Virus record (IMG/VR): IMGVR_UViG_3300045256_000863
Span: 1 to 45,419 of that record
DNA from: a virus
Reading direction: 5' to 3' (one strand)
DNA: 45,419 bases
Shown here: piece by piece, positions 30,671 to 38,418 of the stretch
Numbering within the stretch: position 1 is the first letter of the stretch
Layout: each line of letters begins with the position of its first letter
Made by a program: the position numbers and the translations under genes
The notes under the pieces: model-generated
Databases searched by the model: none
What the model saw: only the letters and a program-made list of their open reading frames with translations
Told to the model about the DNA's origin: nothing

Positions 30671-32326
30671 TCATTGGCCCTCGCCGTCGCCTGTTTCTGT
30701 GCCGCCATCGGGCGGAACCTGATCGCCGCCGTTCGGATCAGCGTTCGGATCCGCGTTCGGATCCTTGCCCGTCATATCGGGCCGCGCGCTGACCGGGGCG
30801 TCCGACAATCCCGCTTCGTCCATGAGCTCTTTCTCGCGCTTGATTCGAGCGAGCGTCGATTCCCAATCGCCGCCATCGAGCGCCGCCTTCTCCTCCGTGC
30901 GCGAGGTCAGCTTCGCGTCCATACGCAGCGCCGCCGCCTGGATCTCCTTCAGCGGATCGATCTGTCCCGGCGCGTCGCCGATCCACTCGGAACCGAGATA
31001 CGCCGCGCGGATCACCGGATCGTCGAAGAAGCCCGGCGCGTCGATACGACCGCGAGCGACCGCCTCCTCGAACCACGCCTCGAAAATCGGCTGACAGAAC
31101 ATCGACGCGACCCACGCGCGCCGATTCCGGAAGAAGCGCCACGCCTGGAGCAACGCCGCGCGCGCCGCGCTGTAGGACGCCGTGAAGTGTCCGATCAGGA
31201 TCTCGAACGGGATCTCGAGCGCGACGCCGACCTGACGGAGAATCGCCTGAACGAACGGATCGAAGTTCGCATTCGGACGACCGGGATTCGCCGTCTCGAT
31301 CGACTCGTTCGCGCCGAGATCGACGATCGCTCCGCTCGCGAGCTTCACGTTATCGCCGGACTTCGCCGGAGCCTCGACGGGATTTCCCGCCGCGTCGAGA
31401 TCGAGCCCCTGACCGTTCTCCGTCTTCACGAAGACCGTGAACATGCCGGAGACAACCGCCGCCGTGATCTCCGCCTCGGTGTAGTCGCCGAGCTGCTTGA
31501 TCGCCTCCATCACCGGGGACAGATACGGCACGCCGCGCGACTGGCCGATGCGCTTCGGGTCGAACAGGTGGATCACGTTCCGACGACCCGTCTTCGTACC
31601 GAAAGCCGGGATGATGTCCCACGTCAGCGAACGGATCGGCACGATCGCGCCCGGATGCTCGCGCGTGATGTGGTACGCGATCGGAGCGCCGAGCTCGTCG
31701 CGCTCGATACCGCCCGCGAGCGTATCCGTATCCGCTTCGTTGTCCTTGTTCCGGACGCGATCGCCTTCAATGAGCTGAACCTTCAGCGAGTAGACCGACG
31801 CCTTCCGCGTCTTCATCGGCAGGACCGCGAACGCGTCGCCGCCCTCGAGCGCCGAGCGCGTCACGAGCGCTTGCTGTTGGTAGAAGTCCAGCGTCGCCGC
31901 CGCATCGCACGCGATCGGATTCTCTGCCCACAGACGGAACTCGCTCTCGATCGTCCGCTGAAGAACCTGCGCCTCCTCGTCGCTGAGGCCGAGGACGTCC
32001 GCCTTCACGCACGAGTGAAGCATCAGCCCCGTCCCCATCGCGTTCGAGACGACCGTGTTCACCGCGCCGAGCGCGAGCGAGTTATTCCGGATCAGATCGC
32101 GCGAGCGATCGCGCAGCCGCGGGAGATCGTGAAGCGTATCCGCGTCCGCGGATCCGTTCGTCGTGATCCACGTCGCCGTTGCGCGCCGATCGTACTTCGC
32201 GCCGTACCACTGCCCGACGATCGCCATGTGATGACGAGCGCGCATGCGCTCGAGACCGCGGACGGGATTCACGTACTCGACGAACCGATCGACGAACGTT
32301 CGCCGCGGGGGCGTGGGCGTCTTCAT
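30671..32326 (-). CDS. Portal protein, lambda family
   Basis: 551 aa. Forms the dodecameric channel at the capsid vertex. Typical pattern: RDLIRNNSLALGAVNTVVSN near the N-terminus, FKYSL-free but with VRNKDNEADTDTLAGGIERD and IIPAFGTKTGRRNVIHLFDP in the middle, then SYSAARAALLQAWRFFRNRR. The C-terminus is Asp/Pro/Asn-rich with short repeats (NADPNADPNGG). The ATG overlaps the gpW-like stop as ATGA. Confidence 0.92.
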   Translation of the reverse strand: MKTPTPPRRTFVDRFVEYVNPVRGLERMRARHHMAIVGQWYGAKYDRRATATWITTNGSADADTLHDLPRLRDRSRDLIRNNSLALGAVNTVVSNAMGTGLMLHSCVKADVLGLSDEEAQVLQRTIESEFRLWAENPIACDAAATLDFYQQQALVTRSALEGGDAFAVLPMKTRKASVYSLKVQLIEGDRVRNKDNEADTDTLAGGIERDELGAPIAYHITREHPGAIVPIRSLTWDIIPAFGTKTGRRNVIHLFDPKRIGQSRGVPYLSPVMEAIKQLGDYTEAEITAAVVSGMFTVFVKTENGQGLDLDAAGNPVEAPAKSGDNVKLASGAIVDLGANESIETANPGRPNANFDPFVQAILRQVGVALEIPFEILIGHFTASYSAARAALLQAWRFFRNRRAWVASMFCQPIFEAWFEEAVARGRIDAPGFFDDPVIRAAYLGSEWIGDAPGQIDPLKEIQAAALRMDAKLTSRTEEKAALDGGDWESTLARIKREKELMDEAGLSDAPVSARPDMTGKDPNADPNADPNGGDQVPPDGGTETGDGEGQ

Positions 32327-32550
32327 GGCGTCTTCACTCCGTAGCGAACACGAGCTCCGCCGCTACCCCCGCGCGAGAGCTGATTCACCTTCCTGTCCCA
32401 AAACTCGATTTGCGAAAGGATCGTCGCCGCGTCCGCCTTCGTGAACGAGCGACCGCTGATCGTATAGCTCTGATTTTTCGCGACAGCCGTCGACGCCGCG
32501 AGCCATTGGTCGAGCTGTGCCTGTGCCTGTTCGAGAGTGATCCCGGCCAT
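32323..32550 (-). CDS. Head-tail connector gpW-like protein
   Basis: 75 aa. Two helices around a beta hairpin: ITLEQAQAQLDQWLAASTAV, then YTISGRSFTKADAATILSQI. This is the gpW fold pattern (lambda W, 68 aa). First gene of the structural operon, just upstream of the portal, with a promoter candidate 30 bases before it. Confidence 0.85.
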   Translation of the reverse strand: MAGITLEQAQAQLDQWLAASTAVAKNQSYTISGRSFTKADAATILSQIEFWDRKVNQLSRGGSGGARVRYGVKTP

Positions 32551-32579
32551 CTCGCGAGCCCTATCCGGAAACTGTCGCG

Positions 32580-32609
32580 ATTATGTGGGCGAGCGATCCG
32601 CGCGGGCAA
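32580..32609 (-). promoter_or_regulatory. Promoter for the head-gene operon
   Basis: Leftward TTGCCC (32604-32609) and CATAAT (32580-32585) with an 18-base spacer, about 30 bases before the gpW-like ATG. It lies in the 248-base gap between terminase and structural genes. Confidence 0.5.
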
Positions 32610-32626
32610 TTAAAGTCTCGCTTTAA
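32610..32626. promoter_or_regulatory. TTAAAG-TCTCG-CTTTAA palindrome upstream of the head promoter
   Basis: Perfect 6-bp arms, 5-base centre, adjoining the -35 box. Leftward it contains TAAAGCGAGACTTT, shared with one change by the lysis leader at 13783-13796. A binding site for a late activator or repressor is inferred. Confidence 0.4.
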
Positions 32627-32771
32627 ACCCTTGGTAGAGAAGGACTTGCGGGATCCGCGCCCGCGGGGGTAGAGTCCGAGTCGCGTTCATGTGGGGGACG
32701 CATCGATCGGGACAGCCCTCCCGATCCGCATCGCCGGGAGGCGACGCATCGGAGATTTCCTCTCCAAAACG
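32627..32771. other. Gap without a gene between terminase and head genes
   Basis: Apart from the promoter and terminator at its edges I see no coding region or clear repeat. The long open frame crossing it leftward has no start signal and overlaps terminase. Packaging (cos or pac) signals could be here, but none is recognisable. Confidence 0.3.
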
Positions 32772-32798
32772 AAGCCCCGGCGCAATGCCGGGGCTTTT
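32772..32798. terminator. Terminator behind the terminase gene
   Basis: Perfect stem AAGCCCCGGC / GCCGGGGCTT with loop GCAAT. Read rightward it is followed by TTTTCT; read leftward by TTCGTTTT, directly after the terminase stop at 32799. It would insulate the head operon from the upstream transcript. Confidence 0.7.
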
Positions 32799-34772
32799 CT
32801 ATCTCCGGACTCCCTCGCTCCGCATCCGCCGCGTCCGCGCCGTTGCCGCCTGGAGCTGGCCGGACATCAGCACCTCGCGGAACTTCGCGAGATCTCGATA
32901 CAGCCCGGGGTTGATGTAGTTCTGAAGGATGAACAGCGCCGCCAGGGACAGAACCTCGCAATCGAGCGCCTCGTTTCGCTCGTGCGTCTTGATCCATCGC
33001 GTTTTGACCTTGCCGCCGCGCTTCTTGTCCCGCATCCGGACCTTCTTCTCGCTCGTGAGCTGATCGAGATACTCGTCCGTCACCCACGCGGGCAGATGGA
33101 TGAATCCGGGCGGATACGGCTTCGTCGCGCCGTTCTCGTCCGTCGTCGGCACCGCGAGCTGAAGACGCGAGAAGATCCGCTCCTTCGCCGCGTGCGTCGC
33201 GATCGTGAACAACCGGATCGCGTGACGCTTCGTCGATCCCTCTTGCACGAGGATCGGCTTCGCGTGCATGTCGACGCCCTTCGTCGCGAATACGCGGTCG
33301 CGGAGCGTTTGCCGCGGGAGGACGAAGTCGTACACCGCATCGTTTCGATCGCCGTCGCCGGAGTCGATCACCGTGATAAGTGGTCGGAGCTTGATCCCGC
33401 TCTCGTGAACGAACTCGCGTAGCCGGAGCGCCTCGAGCTGATCCCACACGTCTTGATCCGTCGACGGATCTCCCCAAAAGATCTCGTAAGCGACGAGCCA
33501 CGACTCCTCGCCCGGACCCCACGCCTTCACGGACGCCTCGATTCGATTTCCCTGGACGTCAGCCTGACACGTCAGCAGCGCCGCGCCGTTCGGTACGTCG
33601 AACTCGCTAAAGCGCTCGACCGTCGTCCCGCCGTACGGCTCGAGACGCGCCGCCAGTCCTTGAGCATCGAGCGAGCTCCCGCGCTCCTCCCAAAACTCGC
33701 CGAGCTGGAGCGTGACGAATTCCTTCAGCTTCTCGACGTCGCCCTGAGCGTCGACCCACTTCTGAGCGAGCGCCGCCCATGAATCTTTCCACGGACGATA
33801 GAGCGCGTTCAGGTGGAAGCCCACGACCGAGCGCTCCGGGTACGTCGCGATCCAGCGACCGCGATCGAGCATCGCCTTCTTGTGCTTCTCGCGGATCCCG
33901 CGCCGACATCCCGCGCACACGTACTCGACCGAGTCCGGATCGACCTCTCCCGTCTCCTCGTTCACCTTGTAGACGAGTCGATACTCCTTCGTCTGCGGAT
34001 CCTGCCACCACAGAACTTGCTCGAGCGAGCAGTGCGGACACGTGACATAGAAACGACGTTGATCGCTCGCGAGCCATCGCTTCTCGAGACGCGAGAGTCC
34101 CTTCGGCTTCGCCGGAGTCGAGCCCTTGAGGATCTTCGGGCAATTGACCGTCTCCGTTCGATTCTCCGCGACCTCCATCGGATCGCCTTCGCCGCCGACG
34201 TCGTCGGGATACGCCTCGACCTCGTCCATCAGGACGATCTCGACCATGTCGGAGCGCAGATCCGTGCCGACGTTCGCGCCCGCGAGCTTCAGGAATCCGC
34301 CCGGGAATTCCTTCAGCTTGAGCGTGTTTCCGCCCTTCGTCCGCTTCGCCTGACGGATCCGCTTCTTCAGCTCCGGGCAATCCTGGATCAGCGGATTGAT
34401 TCGCTTCCGCCCGTAGTCCTTCGCGTTGTCGCTCGTGGGTTGCACGATCATCAGCGGACGCGGATCGACACAGATCGAATACGCCGTGATGGTGTTCAGG
34501 ATCAGCGACCAACCGACCTGCGTCGGTTTGACGAAGACGATCTCCGTCACGTTCGGATCCTTGAAGACGTCGACGATCTCGCGCTGATACGTCTCGAGAC
34601 GTAGCTCGCCAGGACGCGGCGTCGTCCCTTTCCGGAGCCAGATGTTTTGTTCCGCCCACTCGGACGGAAGGATGTCCGGAGGCGGCTCCCACATCGCGCG
34701 GAGACGCTCATGCGCCGCCGCGATCGCGGGAAGCGCCTCCGGTGCGGTGACGTATTCCGTCGCCTCCATCAC
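32799..34772 (-). CDS. Terminase large subunit, GpA family
   Basis: 657 aa. Packages DNA into the prohead. The ATPase has a Walker A-like loop KPTQVGWS (82-89) and Walker B IVLMDEVE (about 179-186). A zinc ribbon is suggested by CPHC and CAGC (about 240-290). The C-terminal nuclease contains VIDSGDGDRNDAVYDF. The variant Walker A is normal for lambda A-type terminases, which usually cut at cos sites. ATGA overlap with the small subunit. Confidence 0.95.
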   Translation of the reverse strand: MMEATEYVTAPEALPAIAAAHERLRAMWEPPPDILPSEWAEQNIWLRKGTTPRPGELRLETYQREIVDVFKDPNVTEIVFVKPTQVGWSLILNTITAYSICVDPRPLMIVQPTSDNAKDYGRKRINPLIQDCPELKKRIRQAKRTKGGNTLKLKEFPGGFLKLAGANVGTDLRSDMVEIVLMDEVEAYPDDVGGEGDPMEVAENRTETVNCPKILKGSTPAKPKGLSRLEKRWLASDQRRFYVTCPHCSLEQVLWWQDPQTKEYRLVYKVNEETGEVDPDSVEYVCAGCRRGIREKHKKAMLDRGRWIATYPERSVVGFHLNALYRPWKDSWAALAQKWVDAQGDVEKLKEFVTLQLGEFWEERGSSLDAQGLAARLEPYGGTTVERFSEFDVPNGAALLTCQADVQGNRIEASVKAWGPGEESWLVAYEIFWGDPSTDQDVWDQLEALRLREFVHESGIKLRPLITVIDSGDGDRNDAVYDFVLPRQTLRDRVFATKGVDMHAKPILVQEGSTKRHAIRLFTIATHAAKERIFSRLQLAVPTTDENGATKPYPPGFIHLPAWVTDEYLDQLTSEKKVRMRDKKRGGKVKTRWIKTHERNEALDCEVLSLAALFILQNYINPGLYRDLAKFREVLMSGQLQAATARTRRMRSEGVRR

Positions 34773-35314
34773 GCCCCCGCTTTCTTCGCTCGCGCCTTCC
34801 GCGCCGGAGCCTCGCTCGCCTGGACTTCTTCCGCGGGGATCTCGAGCCGCGGAGTCGACTTCGCCAGCTCCGACAGCGCCTCGCGATGTGCCTTCTCGAG
34901 CTTCGCGATAATCATCGACTTCGACTCCTCGCCCACGAGATCACCGGAGACGCGCGGACCGACCGCCATCACGCGCGCTTTCGTCTCCAGAATCATCGAC
35001 GCGACGATCGCCTCGTGATCCTGGATCGTCATCAGCGAGCCGCGATCCTTCGCGAGAGCGAGCTCCTCGCGCTGACGCTGGACACGGATCAACGCCTGAC
35101 GCTCGCCGCGGAGCGATCCGACCGCGCCGTCCTCGTCGATCGTTCCCTTCGAGCTCAGCGCCTTTTGCAGATACCGGATATACCAGAGCATGCACTGAGC
35201 GAGATCGTACTTCCCGCGTTCGACGCGCGGCATCCCCTCGTGAACGAGTTGCTCGACGCGCCGCGTCGTGACGTTGAGCGCCGTCGCTATCTGATTCGAT
35301 CCGACCGTAGCCAT
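34769..35314 (-). CDS. Terminase small subunit, Nu1-like
   Basis: 181 aa. An N-terminal winged helix (VGSNQIATALNVTTRRVEQLVHEG, within residues 4-27, then GKYDLAQCMLWYIRYL) recognises the packaging site. A long helical middle contains RQALIRVQRQREELALAKDR as in Nu1/DUF1441-like subunits. The tail is Ala/Lys-rich. ATG at 35314 overlaps the upstream stop. Confidence 0.85.
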   Translation of the reverse strand: MATVGSNQIATALNVTTRRVEQLVHEGMPRVERGKYDLAQCMLWYIRYLQKALSSKGTIDEDGAVGSLRGERQALIRVQRQREELALAKDRGSLMTIQDHEAIVASMILETKARVMAVGPRVSGDLVGEESKSMIIAKLEKAHREALSELAKSTPRLEIPAEEVQASEAPARKARAKKAGA

Positions 35315-35610
35315 CAGATCCCCCGACTCCAGTCGCCGACGCCTCGCCAGTACGCGCCGCATGCGCCCGTGTACGAGCGCCGCCCGTTATTCCGGTAGCC
35401 CTTGAACTTCCACCACTCGACGAAGAACGACTTCACGAGCGACCACCAATGCTCGCGGAGATTGAACTTTGGCGACGTCGCGATCGACCAGCGATGCCAG
35501 GAGAACGACGTCACCGCGCCGACGATCACGAGCTCGAACGCGAGCCACGCCAGGAACAGCGCGATCGACGCCCACACCGAGACGCCCGTCCAGTAGAAAA
35601 ACCCGTTCAT
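35314..35610 (-). CDS. Small membrane protein with Trp-rich tail
   Basis: 98 aa. One long or two short hydrophobic helices at residues 5-36 (VSVWASIALFLAWLAFELVI), followed by a basic, aromatic tail (EHWWSLVKSFFVEWWKFKGY). Lies directly upstream of terminase and overlaps neighbours as ATGA. No family recognised; the tail resembles amphipathic membrane-binding peptides. Confidence 0.6.
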   Translation of the reverse strand: MNGFFYWTGVSVWASIALFLAWLAFELVIVGAVTSFSWHRWSIATSPKFNLREHWWSLVKSFFVEWWKFKGYRNNGRRSYTGACGAYWRGVGDWSRGI

Positions 35611-35954
35611 CCGTTCCCCTCCGCTGCTTCGCCCGCGAGCGCGAAATACGCCGCGCCGTCCTCGTAGTCGTCCGGATTATGCGCGCCAGCCGTCGCGCGC
35701 GCAGCCTTCAGCGCGACCATGAACAGCCATCCCTCGCGCTCCGTGAGCTTATGGCCCGTCAGCGCGTTGAAAGCGTCGACCGCGCGCTTCATCGATCGCT
35801 CGCCTCCTGGACAGTCGCGCGACGCCGCACGATTCGCGATATGACCGCGCGCCGCTTCGAGGATCTCCGCCGCCCTACTCGGTCGCGTCGAAGCCATCGC
35901 GTCGACGACATCCTGAATTTCCTCGCGTGTTGGAAGGATCGCTTTCGCCATCAT
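35607..35954 (-). CDS. DUF6378 domain protein
   Basis: 115 aa. The C-terminal two thirds show the characteristic pattern KRAVDAFNALTGHKLTEREG, WLFMVALKAARA and HNPDDYEDGAAYFALAGEAA. This is a common phage domain found near nucleotide or DNA-metabolism genes, with unknown activity. Start MMAKAIL at 35954 is supported by TGATG overlap with the glycosyltransferase stop. Confidence 0.8.
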   Translation of the reverse strand: MMAKAILPTREEIQDVVDAMASTRPSRAAEILEAARGHIANRAASRDCPGGERSMKRAVDAFNALTGHKLTEREGWLFMVALKAARATAGAHNPDDYEDGAAYFALAGEAAEGNG

Positions 35955-36670
35955 CAGAACTCCAGCTCGATCGAATACGTTGAACCGCCGCGCTTGATGC
36001 GACGGATCATCCCCGGATACAGCTCCTTCAGCAACTTGATCGCGCGCAGCTCGACGAGCTGCGTTCGATACAGCGCGCAGCCGCCCGGATCCTTCCAATG
36101 CGAGTTTTCCCAATACAGATAGCGCGCCGCCACGACGCCGCCGTCTTCCTTGATACAGCGGAGCGTGAGCTCGTAATCCTCTTTCACGCGGAACCGCTCG
36201 TCGAAGCGCGTCCGCCCGTCGTTGAGTATGCCCATGAACGACGCCGTCACGTACGAGCGCGTGAGGATCGGCTTCCACGGGTATACCGACCGCGGCGCGC
36301 TCTGCGTCGCGACGCCCCATATCCGATACCCGAGATCCTCCGTCAGCTCGAACAGCCGGAGGCATTCCGCGATCCACTCGACCTCGTTCATCTTGAGGTG
36401 CTTCGACGACGCGCGATCGAGACGGACCCAGCCCTGAACCTTCACGTCGTCGTCGACCATGACGACCCACGGATCCTCCGTGTTGTCGAGGATCCAGTTC
36501 CGCGTTGCGGTGATACCGCGGACGGAGTCGGGCACCGCGACGAGATTCGTCACGCCGCATTTGCGATAGTCCTCGAGCTCCGACGCCGGCACGTAGACGA
36601 CCGCGCTAGGGAGGATCTTCTTCGTCTTGACGCCGTTCGGGCGTCCCTTCGACGGGATGGCGATCAGCAC
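35954..36670 (-). CDS. GT-A glycosyltransferase resembling TET-associated type
   Basis: 238 aa. It opens LIAIPSKGRPNGVKT and continues VPDSVRGITATRNWILDN, then VMVDDDVKVQGW with metal-binding Asp73-Asp75. A likely catalytic acidic pair lies at VKEDYEL (Glu164, Asp165), with a late NSHW (His191). This matches the pattern of phage glycosyltransferases of the TET-associated (TAGT/GREB1-like) class, proposed to add sugars to oxidised bases in phage DNA. The GTG at 36670 overlaps the ParB-like stop by seven bases. No TET/JBP oxygenase or hydroxymethylase is in the window, so the acceptor is uncertain. Family call is from remembered motifs. Confidence 0.65.
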   Translation of the reverse strand: MLIAIPSKGRPNGVKTKKILPSAVVYVPASELEDYRKCGVTNLVAVPDSVRGITATRNWILDNTEDPWVVMVDDDVKVQGWVRLDRASSKHLKMNEVEWIAECLRLFELTEDLGYRIWGVATQSAPRSVYPWKPILTRSYVTASFMGILNDGRTRFDERFRVKEDYELTLRCIKEDGGVVAARYLYWENSHWKDPGGCALYRTQLVELRAIKLLKELYPGMIRRIKRGGSTYSIELEF

Positions 36671-37329
36671 GATCCGACCTCCAGCTTTTCGAGGAGATCG
36701 CGCGCCTTCACGACGCGCTGAACGCCCGTCGCATCGAACGGGCTCCCGGGCTTGTAGCCGCCACGACGCACCGCGCCGAGACCGAGCGCGAAGCGAAGTT
36801 GCTCGAACTCGCCGTCCTCGTCGCACACGATCACGACGAACTCGCGCCCCGGTTGGAGCTGGACCGCCTGATCGAGAAGGGTCTCGACGTCCGGCTCGCC
36901 GCTGTCGCCGTCCGCGTCGAGTCCGAGCTCGCCCTCGAGCTTCGCGACCAGCGCGCGGAGTCCGTCCGTGTCCGGGTTGAGCGTCTCGATCAGCTCCTTC
37001 AGCTTCGCCGCGTCGATCCCCGCGAGCGCGCCGATCGGATCGAGCGTCGTCAGAACGAGATCCTCCTCCTCCTCCGTCAGCTCGACATACGCGACGGGAA
37101 TCGTCCCCGCGGATCGCTCGAGCGCCAGCTCGACGCGGAGATGACCGTCGACGAGATGGCCCGTCGTCCGATTCACGATCACCGACTGAACGAAGCCCAC
37201 CTCCTGGAGCGCGCCCGCGAGCGCCTCGCGCTGCTCCTTCGGGTGGGTGCGCCAGTTCTTCGGGTTCGCGAGCAATTGCTCGGGCGACTCCTCGCCGTGA
37301 CCGACGATGCGGTTCTTCCAATCAGCCAT
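36664..37329 (-). CDS. ParB/sulfiredoxin-fold protein
   Basis: 221 aa. The N-terminal ParB-like domain includes NPKNWRTHPKEQREALAGAL, VGFVQSVIVNRTTGHLVDGH and LRVELAL (Asp61, Gly62, His63, Arg65 of the GHLR-type motif). An acidic linker follows, then a C-terminal domain VVIVCDEDGEFEQLRFALGL. In phages this fold often accompanies DNA-modification enzymes and terminase rather than partitioning. Its overlap with the glycosyltransferase gene supports a joint role. Confidence 0.75.
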   Translation of the reverse strand: MADWKNRIVGHGEESPEQLLANPKNWRTHPKEQREALAGALQEVGFVQSVIVNRTTGHLVDGHLRVELALERSAGTIPVAYVELTEEEEDLVLTTLDPIGALAGIDAAKLKELIETLNPDTDGLRALVAKLEGELGLDADGDSGEPDVETLLDQAVQLQPGREFVVIVCDEDGEFEQLRFALGLGAVRRGGYKPGSPFDATGVQRVVKARDLLEKLEVGSC

Positions 37330-37693
37330 GACGCGGACTCCTTTTCATCATTTCGCGATCGATCGCGAGTCGGAGATGCGATCGGTTCTGTCCCACAACC
37401 CACTGCCGGAGCGTCGCTTCGTCGACGTCCGCATCCTCCGCGACGCGACCGATCGACTCGCCGTCCACGACGACGCGACGGATCAGCGAGAGGACCGTCT
37501 CGTCGTCCGTCTTGATATGGCCCCCGGTCAAATGCTTTCGCTCCTTCGCCTTCTTCTTCTCGGTGGGTGGCAGGGAATTGACCGCCGTCCGTAGCGCTTT
37601 ACTGAACATCGTCCGCGGAGCGCTGACGGTGTGGGTATTCCCGACGTTGCCCTTCGGCTTCGGCTTCGCCGCGTAGTGGAAACGATCACCCAT
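37322..37693 (-). CDS. Helix-turn-helix protein of the modification cluster
   Basis: 123 aa. A basic, disordered N-terminus (KKKAKERKHLTGGHIKTDDE around the middle) leads to a helix-turn-helix near 75-105 (VVDGESIGRVAEDADVDEAT, LRQWVVGQN). It may bind DNA and direct the ParB-like protein or the small terminase. Eight-base overlaps with both neighbours. Confidence 0.65.
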   Translation of the reverse strand: MGDRFHYAAKPKPKGNVGNTHTVSAPRTMFSKALRTAVNSLPPTEKKKAKERKHLTGGHIKTDDETVLSLIRRVVVDGESIGRVAEDADVDEATLRQWVVGQNRSHLRLAIDREMMKRSPRHG

Positions 37694-38120
37694 GACTCGA
37701 GCCCTCCGTGCGAATGATCCGAAGCGGGACGACGTTCCCGAGTCCGAACGACATCTTCTCGGCGACATTGCGGGAGAGGTGAACTGAGTGCAGGACTCCG
37801 CCTCCGTCCATATCCTCAACGGCCCATGCGTGCGGCCTTCCCGTGAGGATCTTGATCGCCTGAGCGACTACGTCGCACAGCGCCGGAGCCTTCGCCGCGC
37901 CCTCCTCGCCGTTCATTGCGACGTCGAGCTCGCGCGCCAAGCGCCGGACGTCGTCCGCGTTGATCCACGATCCGCGCTCGAGCTCGAGTCCCTGACGCAT
38001 GAGCCGCGCCGCGAGCGCCCACTCCTCCGACTCGAGATAGAGCTCCTCCGCGCAGTCCTTACGCGCAACCCACTCGAGCTCCTCCGCGAGCTTCTCCGCC
38101 TTCTGGATTTCGTCGTTCAT
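37686..38120 (-). CDS. Hypothetical protein heading the modification cluster
   Basis: 144 aa, helical N-terminal half (AEKLAEELEWVARKDCAEEL) and a smaller beta-containing C-terminal half (VVAQAIKILTGRPHAWAVED, SFGLGNVVPLRIIRTE). A good GGAGAGGA precedes the ATG at 38120. The 76-base gap upstream is AT-richer than average and may hold a promoter, but no clean boxes are visible. Confidence 0.6.
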   Translation of the reverse strand: MNDEIQKAEKLAEELEWVARKDCAEELYLESEEWALAARLMRQGLELERGSWINADDVRRLARELDVAMNGEEGAAKAPALCDVVAQAIKILTGRPHAWAVEDMDGGGVLHSVHLSRNVAEKMSFGLGNVVPLRIIRTEGSSHG

Positions 38121-38196
38121 CGTTTCCTCTCCGCTATCAATCCGAACCGAAACGCACAATTACGCCCGGTTATCTAACAAGTCGTCGGGGTCCGAA

Positions 38197-38418
38197 TCAC
38201 CCGATACGGGCCGCATCCCCGGAAGTACCTTCGCCGTTCAGGTAGTTCAGGTTCGTGAATCCGTTCAGGTACGTCCCTCCATTCAGGTTATTAAGGTTCG
38301 CGTTCAGGTTCGTGAGACCGAGCACAACGCGCTGTGAGCGCCTCGCATGGGTGAGGGTGTACCCACGTAGCGGGTAGCCCTCGCCTCGCCGCGCACAGCC
38401 ACGCACGCGCAGCCTCAC
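38197..38418 (-). CDS. Possible 73-aa protein with Leu-Asn repeats
   Basis: GTG at 38418 overlaps the preceding stop as GTGA, with GAGAGG upstream, so translation is plausible. Residues 1-33 are Arg-rich; residues 34-62 repeat Leu-Asn (LTNLNANLNNLNGGTYLNGF then TNLNYLNG). The DNA shows six TTCAGGT-type repeats spaced by multiples of nine or twelve bases. Not recognised; may be noncoding repeat DNA instead. Confidence 0.4.
   Translation of the reverse strand: MRLRVRGCARRGEGYPLRGYTLTHARRSQRVVLGLTNLNANLNNLNGGTYLNGFTNLNYLNGEGTSGDAARIG
38236..38309. repeat. GTTCAGGT repeat array
   Basis: Copies start at 38236, 38245, 38263, 38281 (ATTCAGGT), 38290 (ATTAAGGT) and 38302. Spacings are 9, 18, 18, 9 and 12 bases, all multiples of three. 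Could be codon-level repetition in a short gene or iteron-like protein binding sites downstream of the replication genes. Confidence 0.6.

Noticed and set aside
32551-32798. cos or pac site near terminase
   Set aside because: GpA-type terminase suggests cos ends, but I could not recognise a cohesive-end sequence here or upstream of the small subunit gene.
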